Assembly: GCA_963995505.1 (NCBI GenBank)
Contig: OZ023180.1
Coordinates: 17,932,689-17,996,688, forward strand
From: Hypericum androsaemum
Lineage: Eukaryota; Streptophyta; Magnoliopsida; Malpighiales; Hypericaceae
Reading direction: 5' to 3'
DNA: 64,000 nucleotides
Shown here: in pieces, positions 21,634 through 33,479 of the stretch
Position numbering within the stretch: the stretch's first letter is position 1
Layout: each line of letters begins with the position of its first letter
Made by a program: the position numbers and the translations under genes
Notes under the pieces: model-generated
Database searches by the model: none
What the model saw: the letters and a program-made list of their open reading frames with translations, nothing else
What the model was told of the DNA's origin: nothing

Positions 21634-22223
21634 GGTCTTTTCCAGCATGTTTTGTCCTCACTCGTATGCACCTTAGGAAACTTCTCAGGAGGTCACCCAT
21701 CCTGATCCTATTTTCGGTCAAACGCGTTTAACCTTGGAGTTCTCTCAGGATGTGTAACGGGAAAGAAGGTGCACCTTGTTGGTATGGATAGTACCAATCA
21801 AATCACTTAAGCGTTTCAGATAGAACAGATCAGGGTATCACATACACCCCTCCTTAAATACGCGACGTCCTCGTTGCGCCAGATACAGACAGTCCCAGAA
21901 TCCCTCGGTTGCAGATGCGTTCGATCCCCGAACCACACCGTACAAGCCGAGGTCGCTCTGATACCAAATGTAATACCCTGTAATTTGACCGACTGTCTTC
22001 ACAGACCAATACAGGTCTTTTCCAGCATGCTTTGTCCTCACTCGCATGCACCCTGGGAAACTTTCCAGGAGGTCACCCATCCTGATCCTACTTTCGGCCA
22101 AACGCGTTTAACCTTGGAGTTCTCTCAGGATGTGTACCGGAAAAGAAGGTGCACCTTGTTGGTATGGATAGTACAAATCAAAACACTTAAGCGTTTCAGG
22201 ATAGAACAGATCAGGGTATCACA
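21634..22223 (-). mobile_element. Cassandra-type TRIM carrying 5S rRNA-like sequence in its LTRs
   Basis: Minus-strand element. The full 5' LTR is 21969-22223 (255 bp, ends TGTAATACCC and GGGTATCACA); the 3' LTR is 21634-21842, truncated at its outer end. The 126-bp internal region (21843-21968) has a primer site reading TTTGGTATCAGAGC beside the 5' LTR and a purine tract AAGGAGGGG beside the 3' LTR. Each LTR contains a block (21680-21745 and 22058-22125) whose minus strand reads like the 3' half of plant 5S rRNA, including AGGATGGGTGACCTCCTGG. Cassandra elements are defined by 5S-derived LTRs that keep a Pol III type promoter. There is no coding capacity; mobility relies on other elements. 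Confidence 0.9.
22058..22125 (-). other. 5S rRNA-like domain in the Cassandra 5' LTR
   Basis: The minus strand reads AGAACTCCAAGGTTAAACGC followed by a spacer and AGGATGGGTGACCTCC, matching conserved blocks of plant 5S rRNA. The second copy is at 21680-21745. Not a functional 5S gene: only part of the RNA is represented and it sits inside an LTR. Confidence 0.85.
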
Positions 22224-22479
22224 GAAAGTGTCGAGAAATTCCTAACATTTGCCACCTGCTTCGCCTGCAAATTCGCTTATTCTTTATCGTGGTGCAGCTA
22301 TTTAACGAAAAATAATGAACTGCCGCCTTCACGGCTTTTAAACCGTTCGTTGCGATTGCTTGGTGGCCCTCAAATGATAATGTTTCTTAATGCATTCATT
22401 TTTCTCGAGTAATAATTGAAATTAAGAGCACTCTAACATTTATTCATCAATTTCATAGAAATAATGCATGTACAATAAA

Positions 22480-25400
22480 ATAAAATAACACATTTATATC
22501 ATCCAAGTACTCATCTAAGTAGTAAGGCAAACGTAAGTCCTACATGACATAGTCAAATGAAAATGACACATCATTCTTTGAGAGGGCACCAACCAAGCAG
22601 TTACCTGTCTCTCATTATGCAGACTCTTGTACCTGCCAATCTCGTGGTAGGAGCTCCCTTGTGCAATGTATAAGGTTTGATATAGGGTGACTCTGTACAA
22701 TATCATGTCCTGTATAAAGTATAGTGATGGAAGAGTTTATCTCAACAAGTACTCGGCGAAACAAGTGTCCCCTTGCTAGTTCTAGGACTAAAATCAATGC
22801 TCAAAGCTCAGTCGCAAGAGACGTGCAGTAGCCAATGTCTTTCACCAAACTACAAATCTAGTGGTCAATTGTATCCCTAATAATCCCTCCTGCATCGGAG
22901 AAGCCTAAGTTACTTGAAAAAAGTTCGTCTATTTAGTTTAGCTAAGCCATGAGACTATAATCTATCAACACAATTGGTGTGAAGTTATCTGGTTAGTCAT
23001 AACTCGAACAAACTCATTTGCAAGTGATATAATGAATAAAGGTGAATGCCCCGGAATAGTGCATGTCCAGAAAACTACATCATTCCTTCATTTTCACACC
23101 CACTAGCACTACCTATGGTTTATCACAACAAAGAAGTCTAGATTTCGTCTCAGCAAGTTTTCCTCTCAGATGTGCTTTGTAAATCTGCAATCATGAAATA
23201 CATGCATTAGGGACTTCGCACTATTGAGACATCTCGAGCAGGTGCTCGATGTGGAGAAATTTTGCCAGGTGTGCTCCTCGGCAACCATCAAGCTTCCACT
23301 AAAAAATAACCAAGTTAAAACATGAAGGCGTTCAGGTCACAAGCTCTTTCAAAAATTCAATAGTCGGTCAAGGCTAGTGAAATAAAGAATTCTAACGCTA
23401 CCAGAGAAGTCATATATAGTGGTGAGAGGTAGTCGTCTAGATGTCCCAAGTCCCAAGTTGTTCCCAAAATTCAGTAGTTAACCTCCTCCTCCGAAGGTAA
23501 ATCACATAACAAGTAGTTCTAGAGTGGAGAGAGCTAGAGCTAGGGATCATCCTAGAAAAGTGTTCCAGACTCATTCCAAAAAAGATGTTCCGATCTCATT
23601 TCATACTTGATGGAAATTACACATGTCAATAAGGCCTCATAGGATTGCAGAAGGCTCTAGATTAGCTTGCAAACATGATTGTATTAGCCTACTGCATGGA
23701 TCGAACACCAAACCTCCATCTCCTTGAGGAGATATATGGTGGCTCAATTGATCAGATGCATGCATCACTTGTCTCCATAACTCAACCGGATAAAGACTCG
23801 CATACATCGATCCATATCTGCTAAAAAAAGAAAATATAAGTCTGCATAATATGAGAAGGTATAAAGGAGGTGACTGATCGAACAAGTGTGATGCATCATG
23901 CCAAGCTAAACATTCTTGATGTCTAGTCCACCATCTTGTTGCACATTTTCTTCAAGGCGTAATTTGTCGATGGTTCCTAGTGTAGATAGTTGAAACACCC
24001 GAATACTCTCATTATTCATTATTTTTGGGATACCATTACGTCTGTCAATGAGCTAGTCAAAGCAGAACTAACATTTTGGAAACCATGACTTCAGATTTGG
24101 GCAGGCTGACTCTCTGTCTCAAGATGGCACTAAAAGAATGAAGAAGCTGGCATAGTAAATCTTCTTGGTCAATAAAGCTTTGCACTTGAGAATCAAATTG
24201 TCAGCAAATATAAAATAGGAAATGAGGGATACGCCTAACTAGATGCACATGAACCAATCTATCCTCATATACTAATTACTCTATGACGTGGGATAACATA
24301 CCTCTAGATGGAGAGAATGAATATGTTTTTCGTCAATTGTAGATGACTTTCATGAAATTGGTCGAGACAAATATCATAATCCATCCAATAAAGCACTTTA
24401 TAGCCTAGTTAGGGTCAAAGTCTCCTATAAAAAATTCCAATTGAGCTTATCACTAGGCTTGTCCGAATCAAGGTTAACCACCTGCCATATTGTCTTCCTA
24501 GTCCTCCAAGTCATTGAGTGGATAGTCTAACACAATAATATGAAATTGGTGGTCATATATCTTCTGAGGATAAATTTGGACTATACGTGGCTAATAATAA
24601 AATCCAAAAGAGGCTTTAGCCTAGTTACCAATATCTTAGTAATGAACTTATAATAAAATCTGCAAAGTCTGTGTTGCCAGAATATTTGGTATAAGCGTAA
24701 TTAGTGTAATATTTAAGAGATGTGGAAGCTCGTCATACCTGAAAAAATTCATAACTTGGTAGCATACTAAGTCACCCACGACACTCCAACATTTCTTGAA
24801 GAATACTCCACGATATCCACACTCACCAGGAGCCTTAATTGGTGTCATCTGGAACAAGTTATCTCTCACTCCACTTCTAGTAACGAGATTATGCTTATGG
24901 AAAAATTGTTTTATAAGGAGTATCAAAAAGCTATTTCGAAATAAGATAGGTGACCGCCTTGATATCTTCTCTAAATTTAGTTATCTAAAGTATGTCACAA
25001 CCATACATCATACTATTTCTTGATCCCAAGTTCACTTTCCATCAGGTGCCAATATCCCCTAGACCTGGTTCCCGCGCCTTCTTACACGATTGAGGTATGA
25101 TAGAACTTAGTATTTCAGTGTTTGTCGACCACCTAACTCTCTGGGACTTCTGAAACCATAGCAAAATTTCTTGTTTAAAAACTTAGTTGAGTTCTCTATG
25201 AAACTTATCTTCTAGACGTAGAAGCCATGTAGCAGGACTAGTCTCTAACTCTATATGTACTTCTTCAAGCCAGGCTAGGAAACGATCCTCGCATCTTTGT
25301 ATATGTCGAAAATATCCAAAGATGTACTAGCATTTACTCATCCGTGCCACTACGATGCAATAAAGCACATAAACTATGCGTGGAGGAAACATGCTACTCG

Positions 25401-26050
25401 AAATCTAAAAGATTGTTCCCAATGTTCATGTACTAGACATGGTTAGACCTATAGCAAGAGGAAGGAGTGATTGAACTATGCCTTAGCACGTGGCACAAAT
25501 ATGCATCAAGTAAGCAAGTTCGTCAATCGACATTGTAAAATTATGATCTAGCATCTTTGAGACTCTCATAGCAAGGTCTCTCTTCTAGGCCCATGTAAAT
25601 TGTGATCCTATATAACCTGCTTTAATAAGACCAAGTTCATTACTATGCTAAATAGATTCTGACGAGAGAATGTACTAGATCCTCTGCATCACTCATCCAA
25701 CAAGATAATATTATTGAAATCTCCACCTAACGCCCATGGTCATATGATAACATAGATCATGGTAATCATAGATCATAATGAGATGAAAAACTACACAATC
25801 TATGCATGCCTCAGCGTAGATATATTGGTCGTGTTTATTTAGAATCGTAAAGACAATAAAGCTCGCATTCAAAAATATCCAAATCCCACCACTCCTTCTA
25901 TCTGATTCAACTTGTGCTACAATGGTAAAATATTATTTTGGATTACGCGATCTAGGCCTTTGCATCTTTGATGCTCAAAAACTGGAAATACCGATGATTT
26001 ATGTTTTTTACTATACGCCTACTCTACATAACTCATATTTTTGTGACTGG
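22480..26050 (-). pseudogene. Heavily decayed L1-type LINE ORF2
   Basis: Minus-strand pieces occur in the canonical order from high to low coordinate: endonuclease (WALGGDFNNIILLDE near 25700), a linker (FLAWLEEVHIELETSP near 25270), reverse transcriptase (TPIKAPGECGYRGVFFKK, then NITLITLIPN, near 24680-24850; FADNLIL near 24190), a zinc-binding C-terminal region (CSRCLNSAKSLMHVFHDC near 23230) and a plant LINE RNase H-like tail (LELARGHLFRRVLVEIN then NLIHCTRELLPRDWQV near 22650-22790). Dozens of stops and frameshifts interrupt it, so it is old. No TSD or poly(A) was resolved. Confidence 0.82.
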
Positions 26051-26581
26051 AAAGTGACATATAGGTCTTTTATTAAAATTACAGATTACAAGTTATAGAC
26101 AATAAAGTTAAATACATTATGCTAATAGAAAATCTAAAGATGATATTTATAACATTAGGTCCACACTGCCGAGTGGTAACGTTGGTCTTTTTGGTCGTAC
26201 TATCAACTTATAGAGTTGAGATCATCTTTCTAAAGGAAGTGAATGACCGGACTGAAATACTGGTAACGAAGATGTCAGCTGAATTGAACCACACTCAAAG
26301 GTGTGACTCAATAAAGGCCTTTTTGAGAGAGTCAACCGTGGTTGGATGAATCCTCCCTGGGCAGAATCAGCAGCATGTATCCAATATATAACAAATACAT
26401 CATATAGATTAAACAAAGGCGTAGCTATCGTAAGCAAGCCAAATAGAACATAGACTAAACAAGTAAAGATGTCAATGATAGTGCATATAAAATAGACCAA
26501 GACAAAGACTGTATACAACTAAAAATATAGTAAAGCTCTAGCCTGAGGTGAATCTGGAGGGGTGATCTCCATCGACCACTG

Positions 26582-28020
26582 ATGCGTGTCAATCTGCATC
26601 GTTATTTGATATTCTATTTATATTATTTTGATTATATTTTGTCGTTATGTTATCATGTTTGCTTACAGTTGAGTCGTGAGAGTGGACGTTTACACGTTGT
26701 TTTGTCTTTAAGGTTATCAAGGTCCGAGAATGCATTCAAGCGTGGAGCAAAAGAGTCGGAGGAGGAGTGGTCAAAGGCCAGAGATAGGTAGTAGTTGGCG
26801 TACGCGCATCAGCCTTAGCGTACGCTGGATTTTACGATTTTGGTTTTGCAGCGTACGCGCACTAGCCTTGGCGTACGCTGATGCCTATTACCGTATGTTG
26901 AAGGTGCCGCCAGAGATATTTCTGCTGAAGAAAATAGAAGGATCTAAAACTAGAGTTTTTGACATTTCGAGTTTCTATATATACCCACCTAGTTCTAAGG
27001 CTAGACAGATTTTCCAAATACATTTCTCTACACTTTTTCCCAGTTACTACGTTGTTCGGGATTGATCGTTATTTCAGTATTCGTGAGACTTTCGTCATTG
27101 ATGACTTCCGTCATTGATGACTTCTTTCCTACCCTCTCATTTTATACTTTCATTATCAATACTATGATTATGTTGAGTATGATTGCCATGAGTATGGAGT
27201 AGTTTTCTTTGAGTACGGTGCCCATAAGGCACGTTGATGGGTGAGATTACGGATTGATCGTAGAAATGGTTATTGTTCGGAATGCTTAATGCTTACCTTA
27301 CTTTCACTGTTGTTAATATTGAAGTAGGCTTATCCTAGACTTTCATTTAGGTTGATGCATCGCACCCTAGTGAAACCTAGACATAGGTTAGTGGTTCATG
27401 ATTGATAATATGAAGATGGTTTGATCCCTAGCCGATCTATGAAAGTAGAGAAGCCTAAAAGACCGAATAATACACTTAATAGTTGGGTGTATGAAAACTC
27501 GCTTTAAGTGATTCATTGGAGTGAACTTAATGAATAGTGAACTTGAATTGATGCCTCGCACTTTGGGTTTATCCATATTCTAATAATGGTTTTGGTTGAT
27601 GCGTTTACACCCATTTCAATTGTTATTGGTACTTTAGAAACCTCTGAATACCAATCTATGAGAAGTCCATAATTGAACCTAGCGATATTTCAGGGTAACG
27701 TGCTCTATTTTATTATTATTGTATTTGTTGTGATTTATTAGTTGTATTATTCCGATTCTCTGATTTCTGCTCAATTCACTTGTCCTCATTACTCAATTTA
27801 GTACTCTTTGCGAACTTATTTTGCATTGATTCTTGTGCCAGTCTCTCAGTTCGAACCTACTTACTACTATATTATTTGCATAGGATAGGTCGCTAAATTT
27901 ACCACTATCAAATTGGCACTATCGATGTGGACTGAGATTTTAGGCATAAGAATTTTTAGCTTTTTGGTTTGCATTTCTCGTTTTCGGTTTTTTCACATTT
28001 TTCTTTTTCAGGTAGTTTCA
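26582..28020 (+). mobile_element. 5' LTR and leader of an Athila-like Ty3/Gypsy element (decayed)
   Basis: Non-coding DNA leading into an Athila-type gag. The LTR probably begins at TGATGCGTGTCAATCTGC (26581) and ends near 27915. A degenerate primer site TTGGCACTATCG (about 27925) resembles the tRNA-Asp site TTGGCGCC... of Athila and Tat elements, followed by the TTTTAGG-type leader. Near 26797-26885 the LTR holds two copies of a GCGTACGC...GCGTACGC unit. No 3' LTR or pol was found in the window. Confidence 0.6.
26797..26885. repeat. Pair of GCGTACGC palindromic repeats
   Basis: Two units, each with GGCGTACGCGCAtCAGCCTT or a one- to two-base variant followed by a second GCGTACGCTG, separated by about 30 bp. 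Each unit has palindromic GCGTACGC boxes and could form stem-loops. They lie in the putative Gypsy LTR. Confidence 0.8.
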
Positions 28021-28024
28021 GTGT

Positions 28025-28800
28025 ATGCCTAGAATGAGAAGTATAGGTTACGGCCCTCACATCGACTCAGCCTTCGAAACTGACATTCGAGCTATTGAAA
28101 GGAAAAATAGGTGTGCCCGACAACAAGCTGCTAGAAGAGAGAGAGACATGGCCAACAACCAGGAATACAAGATTCCAAACGCCCTCAAGATTCCAAATCA
28201 TTCTTGACTCAACCATTCCAACTTGAAATGGTAACCCGCGCGGTGTGCACCAGCCAGCAATCGATGCTCACAACTTTGAAGTTAAGGCCTCACTCATCAA
28301 CCTGTTGAAGAATTCAGTTCAATTCACTAGACTACACGAAGACCCTGAAGAACATCTATCGTAATTTGAAGATATTTGCAGTAGTATGCAGTATAGAGAT
28401 GTGACCCATGATGCTCTGAAGCTGCGACTATTCTGATTCATATTAAGCAGCCATGCTCTAGCATGGTACAAGAAGATGCAAGGGAATAACATCACTATTT
28501 GGCAAGCACTTGCTCAGACTTTTCTCAGAAAATTTTTTCTATGGCCAAAGCAGCTAAGCTCTTGCGGGAGATCAATTTATTTCAACATCAAAATGGAGAA
28601 TCAGTATATAAAAGCTGGGAAAGATTTTGAGACATGCAGCATTCATTCTCTGAATATAGCATTCCTCTTCAAAATCTGCTAAAATTTTTCTACAATGGAC
28701 TGAAACTCTTTTCGCGATCAGTTATTGACGCTGCAGCTAATGAATGCCTTCTCAGAAAAAGAGGAAAACTTTCCTTAATAAAATGTTAGTTCACAATTAT
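28025..28800 (+). pseudogene. Athila-type Gypsy gag fragment
   Basis: Starts MPRMRSIGYGPHIDSAFETD, the usual short basic Athila leader, then after a stop continues HNFEVKASLINLLKNSVQFT, LHEDPEEHLS, DALKLRLF, LSSHALAWYKKMQGNNITIW and FLRKFF: the conserved Gypsy capsid sequence including the motif around HALAWY. The similarity fades near 28800 and no zinc knuckle, protease or polymerase follows. At least four stops. A truncated relic. Confidence 0.82.
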
Positions 28801-29940
28801 TAACTTTTTCTACATCACTCAAATTAGAACTATAATATTATGACTCCAATGAGTATAGTGAGTTCACTTAGTCTATCCCAGAGGAAGGGGAATTTTGAAA
28901 GGCTTACCAAAGTAGTATCACAAGAAATGCAACAAAAAGTGGCTAGATGCAATAGTTATAGTTATGGAGATTATTAGATTGGTTAGTGCAAAGTTGTTGA
29001 CTTTATTTATAAGTATTGCAGATTCATCAAGTCATAATCTCAAAGTTTTTATTTGATATAAATATTTTAATTTAGTATCAGATCGTGTTAATCTTGTTAT
29101 CTTTTGTTCTCGCACAATTTTTTTGTTGACATTAGTGAAATCAAAATCGGTACAAATGTTAGCCCAATAAGGCGAGTTGAGATTATTGCATTCAGGTTGA
29201 TAATTCACCAACTAACTCAATCTATGGATTGTATCTAACAAAATAATTGATAATGTTTACATAGATATAGCATTTATTTCCATGTTCGTCGGACAGGTTC
29301 CTCCCTGCTGGAGACCTAGATAACCATTCTGATGCATGATGTGCAATTGTACATAGCAGATGGCCCCAATTTTTGTTTTCGTTCTGGAAGATGATCTTAT
29401 TTCCGTCTAGAAGATGGACGCAAATAAGATGCACCATACGAGCTTCTCTTCGTTTCACGTGATCAGATTCATCTACTGCTCAGATTGAACGAACGTGTTT
29501 CAATTTCCCATTCTCAATTTAGTTTCTCTCAGCGTAAACATAAAATTGCAAAGAAGAAATTGTTCCTCGACGGACTGCTCATGCTTGATCAAGCGCGCGA
29601 ATTAATGAAGTAAATGGTTCAAAATTTCGAATCAAACGATACTGAAGAAGAGTTACAAAGACAAATTAATAATGGACAGAAAATTATAGGAGAAAACTTG
29701 TGAAACACAAAAGGGTAATTAAGAACATCATAAACAAGCCTAACTCATCAATCTAGGGTTACATGTAAAAGTGGTTACATAAAGGTTTACTGTGAAGAGT
29801 TAGTTACCCCCTCAATCCATACACTTGGAACAATTCAAAGAAAAACCTTTGCTTCATTACTTTAATAAAATCTCTACTAGTTGTTCATATTGAAACTCAC
29901 ATTATATCATAAGCTTTGATAATTATAACGGAACCTCGTT
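28801..29940. other. Intergenic stretch
   Basis: No gene or element boundaries supported. The last few hundred bases are the 3' flank of the zinc-finger gene. Confidence 0.5.
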
Positions 29941-30513
29941 CTACCGATAATGATGACCGAGTCTAAGCTCCAAGTCCAACTCATCTTCGTCTTTACCCCT
30001 TCTTCGCGATCGCTTTTCGTTGTCGACACCGGACCCGATACCGATGCGCAAACTTAGACCGTCGCTACTCCAATCCTCACCATATTGATTGACATGGTGG
30101 TGTGAATTTCCTCCATAAAAATCGTCCCCGTAGATCTGCTCATGTGAGGGCCTATATCCCCAAGTGGAGGAAGTGGGGTAAAATGTTTGGTAATTTGCAT
30201 GAACCTCATGGTGCGTAGGATAGTAAGAAGGGTAGGTTTGGGTTGGAGGGTAGCCTCTAAATCCGCCATAGCCATCGTCTAGCTTGCTCGAAACAGCCGA
30301 GGAAGACGACCCGGAAGACTTCGGCTTGGCCCTATCTTTCCTGTGGATGTTCATGTGCCCACCTAAGGCTTGTGCTGTAGTGAACCCTCTCTTGCAAAAC
30401 ACACACTCGTACGACCTCCCATGGCCTCCCATGTCCTCGTTGGATGGATTATCTGATTGGTCTGTCTCTTCAGTTGAGCTACTCTTGCACTCATCGTGCT
30501 GGTTTGGTTCCAT
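29941..30513 (-). CDS. Single C2H2 (QALGGH) zinc-finger repressor, SUPERMAN/TAC1-like
   Basis: An intronless 190-residue protein. One plant-specific C2H2 finger spans residues 36-58 (C37, C40, H53, H57) with the QALGGH signature at 48-53, preceded by a short acidic/serine region. The middle is Tyr/Gly/His-rich. A basic patch KRSRRRGK near 165-172 could be a nuclear signal. The C-terminus is [12 protein letters not shown] (179-190), a classic LxLxL EAR repression motif. This layout is that of SUPERMAN/RABBIT EARS/TAC1-type developmental regulators that recruit TOPLESS-type corepressors. The finger wording is closest to TAC1-type members, but the orthologue cannot be fixed. The ATG is the first in frame, and a (CT)n tract lies about 55 bp upstream. 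Confidence 0.92.
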   Translation of the reverse strand: MEPNQHDECKSSSTEETDQSDNPSNEDMGGHGRSYECVFCKRGFTTAQALGGHMNIHRKDRAKPKSSGSSSSAVSSKLDDGYGGFRGYPPTQTYPSYYPTHHEVHANYQTFYPTSSTWGYRPSHEQIYGDDFYGGNSHHHVNQYGEDWSSDGLSLRIGIGSGVDNEKRSRRRGKDEDELDLELRLGHHYR

Positions 30514-30565
30514 ATATAGGGATGCGGAGCTAGATAATTATGCAATTCAATAAAAGAAAATATAA

Positions 30566-30568
<3 letters not shown>

Positions 30569-30604
<36 letters not shown>
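30569..30604. repeat. (GA)18 microsatellite upstream of the zinc-finger gene
   Basis: An uninterrupted GA run of about 36 bp. On the gene's strand it is a CT tract in the leader or core promoter, where plant genes often carry pyrimidine tracts. Confidence 0.92.
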
Positions 30605-30605
<1 letters not shown>

Positions 30606-30608
<3 letters not shown>

Positions 30609-32051
30609 CTGCTTGGTGGCTAGGAAATACTGAAAAGTAGAACCGGTGGGGGAGGGATAAAGAAGTGGAGAATGGGTATTATAGAAGGGGAAGAGAGAAA
30701 GAGGTTAATGGAGTGGGAGACAAGAGACAAATAAAGGACATCGGCTATGCCTACGTGAGTGTCCTAGTGAAAAGGGTAACGTTTTTTTTTAATAATTTTG
30801 GTATTCGACTCATTGAATCGACTAATTTAGGTTCGAATTTTGAGTCGGGTATGATTTTTGAAAAATAGTTAAATTCTCCCAACATATATTTAACACTGTT
30901 GCGGTTTTAAGAATCGAATTCGAGACGAGATTTATGTGTCTGTTGGTAGGGCAAGGTAAAGAGTAAGAGGAGAGAGAGAAGTCTTGAAGTTTGTCTGCTT
31001 GGCCGGCTTGTCAGTTAATCCATCTGTGATGTGTGGCTCCTAGCTTGTCATTTTTCTACCTCATTTGTCTTCCCTTTACCGCCCCTGTGGCTTGTAGCTT
31101 TGATGTCGTATTTATTTATCTATTTTTCTGTACGCGCTCTTGAATTTGTCTTCTACGATTTTTTTTTTTGGGCAGGTGTCTTCTACGATTTTAACCCCGT
31201 TTCGTGCTGCAACCGACACACCTGATTCTTTCTTCTTCTTTTTCCTATTTTTGTATAATAATCGTTTTCTTGGAAAAATGATACGGCTGTATGATAATGA
31301 TTTATGCATGTTTTATGTAAATGCTGCTTTTTTTTCTCAACTTTTTTATATGGCGTAATTTGTCGCGGATCCCATCGATTTGTCATTCTCTTACAACTAG
31401 GAGTGATCAAATATTCGTTATATGTATTCAATTTTTTCAAATATAAATTAGGATAATTTGGTATTCGAATGAGAATTCGTATTATCTAAAATATAAATTT
31501 TGGATTAAAAAATAAATTAATAATTTGGATACCCAAAATATCCTAATATAGAATAACGCATCTTTAGTAGCCTACGTTCGCAGCCCACTTCCTCAAAAGT
31601 CCCAAACTAAGTTTTCCCAAACATTCTAGGAAAAATCCAACAATTCTCAATCCCAAATCACAATTCCTAAAATGAAAATTCTCAATCCACCTCAACCTGG
31701 TCCCTGCTTGTTATTCCTCGTCTCTCCATGCTTGGGTAGGACTCCGAAAACTCCGAGAATTAAGATTGCGGGTTCCGATTCAGGATCGAGTCTCTTCCAT
31801 TGATTTGCTGTATTCGTTACTCTTTTTTTGTCTCCCAATTTCGAGTTTGGCAGTTACTCAGTTTGGTTTTATTGTTGCGTACTTTTTTTTTTGGTGGAGT
31901 AAATTATTTCCACAATTCCGGATCTTGGACGGTCGTTAGGACTCGATCCTCCAACTTTATGCTTAAGGACTGACACCGTATTCATCAGACCATACATGCG
32001 GTGGTTATTGTTGCATACTTTGGTATCTATTATTCTCTTATAACACTTTGT
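30606..32051. other. Intergenic stretch with a possible decayed hAT end
   Basis: No gene supported. TAGGAGTGATCAAATATTCG at about 31399 looks like the left end of a hAT element, but no matching right end was found. Confidence 0.4.
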
Positions 32052-33003
32052 TTGATTTTTAGGATGACAATAGACCGGATTATTAGGATCTACTTAACTT
32101 TAGACCAAAAAGTCTAAGATTTGTTGACTTTGATTGGATTCAAACTAGATCCTTCTCGGATCCTTATTTAAAAAATATTAAGGCTAAATATAGATTATAA
32201 GATATTGCTAAAAAAATTAAGTTAAAATAAAATTTATACTAATTAATAATACTAATACTAAATTCAAAACCCACCCAACTTCGAATATAGATTTATATAC
32301 TTTCTTTTTTTAATTTGCTTGTTTGATTTTTATATATTTACTTAGTAAATGAATCAATTATATTTACATTTTTTAGTAGTTACTTGTTGTTGCTCGTAGT
32401 CAACTGTCAGTTCATTTTTTAGAGTTAAATATTTTTTAAATATTACGCTTATCCAGTATTTTAAGATTTGAATCCTATCCGGATTCTTATTTTAAAGAAA
32501 ATAAGGGTAAATTTGGATGAATTATAAAAAAGATAAATAATTGGATCCAAGTGCCTGAATCCTATCCTTCTCGGATCCTTATTTAAAAAATATTAAGGCT
32601 AAATATAGATTATAAGATATTGCTAAAAAAATTAAGTTAAAATAAAATTTATACTAATTAATAAAACTAATACTAAATTCAAAACCCACCCAACTTCGAA
32701 TATAGATTTATATACTTTCTTTTTTTAATTTGCTTGTTTGATTTTTATATATTTACTTAGTAAATGAATCAATTATATTTACATTTTTTAGTAGTTACTT
32801 GTTGTTGCTCGTAGTCAACTGTCAGTTCATTTTTTAGAGTTAAATATTTTTTATATATTACGCTTATCCAGTATTTTAAGATTTGAATCCTATCCGGATT
32901 CTTATTTAAAAGAAAATAAGGGTAAATTTGGATGAATTATAAAAAAGATAAATAATTGGATCCAAGTGCCTGAATCCTATCCATTGTTATCCTTATGGAT
33001 TTT
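32052..33003. mobile_element. hAT MITE with an internal 415-bp tandem duplication
   Basis: Element 32060-32995 is flanked by near-identical 8-bp duplications TTGATTTT (32052-32059) and TGGATTTT (32996-33003). The left end TAGGATGACAATAGACC and right end reverse complement TAAGGATAACAATGGATAGG are matching hAT-type termini. The body consists largely of two 415-bp copies (32150-32564 and 32565-about 32980) differing at only a few positions. Without the duplication the element would be about 520 bp. It resembles the less decayed relative at 38484-39362. Confidence 0.85.
32150..32980. repeat. 415-bp near-identical tandem duplication
   Basis: Unit 1 starts at 32150 and unit 2 at 32565, both with TCCTTCTCGGATCCTTATTT. 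Differences seen include AATAATACT versus AATAAAACT, TTTTTTAAATATT versus TTTTTTATATATT, and TTATTTTAAAG versus TTATTTAAAAG. The duplication is younger than the element that contains it. Confidence 0.92.
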
Positions 33004-33274
33004 GTTTTAAATTTGGCAGTCACCATATGGAGAGGAAGATTAGTGCCATCTTTAGGTATTTTCCAAAAATCGTTGGATTTTGTTAGAAATCAGATAATTT
33101 GAATGATCTTATCAGAAAAAAAAATTAGATATCAAAAATTTATAAATCAGATAGGAATACAGACACCAGAAAAATAGTTCGGATAATTTAGATAGAGGCT
33201 AATTCAAATTTGAGATATCTAAATTGTTAACTATACTTACAACAATACTAACCCTTAATTATAAAAAAATGTAT

Positions 33275-33465
33275 ACATTTAGGTTATGATTGTATAATCA
33301 AATTAGTTAGATCTTTCTTAACATATCTCAAACAGAATATTACATTTATCCGTTTTTAATACGCGACATCCTCGTCACACCTTACTTATACAATCTCAGG
33401 ATACCTCGTACAATCAAATCACTTAAATATTTCTTCACATATTTCAAACTAGATATTACAAGGAG
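33275..33465 (-). mobile_element. Possible diverged TRIM remnant
   Basis: Two similar ends, AATCAAATTAGTTAGATC...AATATTACA and AATCAAATCACTTAAATATT...GATATTACA, flank a block with ACGCGACATCCTCGTCACACC. That block aligns with ACGCGACGTCCTCGTTGCGCC in the internal region of the Cassandra element at 21.86 kb. Length and layout suggest a decayed TRIM relative without the 5S domain. Confidence 0.4.
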
Positions 33466-33479
33466 ATCTTAGTCTAACC

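Larger units (their letters stand above)
21250..22440. repeat. Segment duplicated at 33.48-34.13 kb, here split by a TRIM
   Basis: The flanks 21250-21633 and 22224-22440 align in order with 33480-34130. Shared blocks include GGGTATAAACTTGGCG, GGATCTCGAGGAACGGC, ATTCCGGCGTTGGAAACAC, TTTGGCCGCACCAACATTGA, CTATTTAACGAAAAATAAT and CTGCCGCCTTCAC. The copy here is interrupted by the Cassandra-type element. What the segment originally encoded is unknown. Confidence 0.85.

Noticed and set aside
21680..22125. Possible 5S rRNA gene array
   Set aside because: The 5S similarity covers only part of the RNA and both copies lie inside LTRs with TRIM structure, so this is a Cassandra element.
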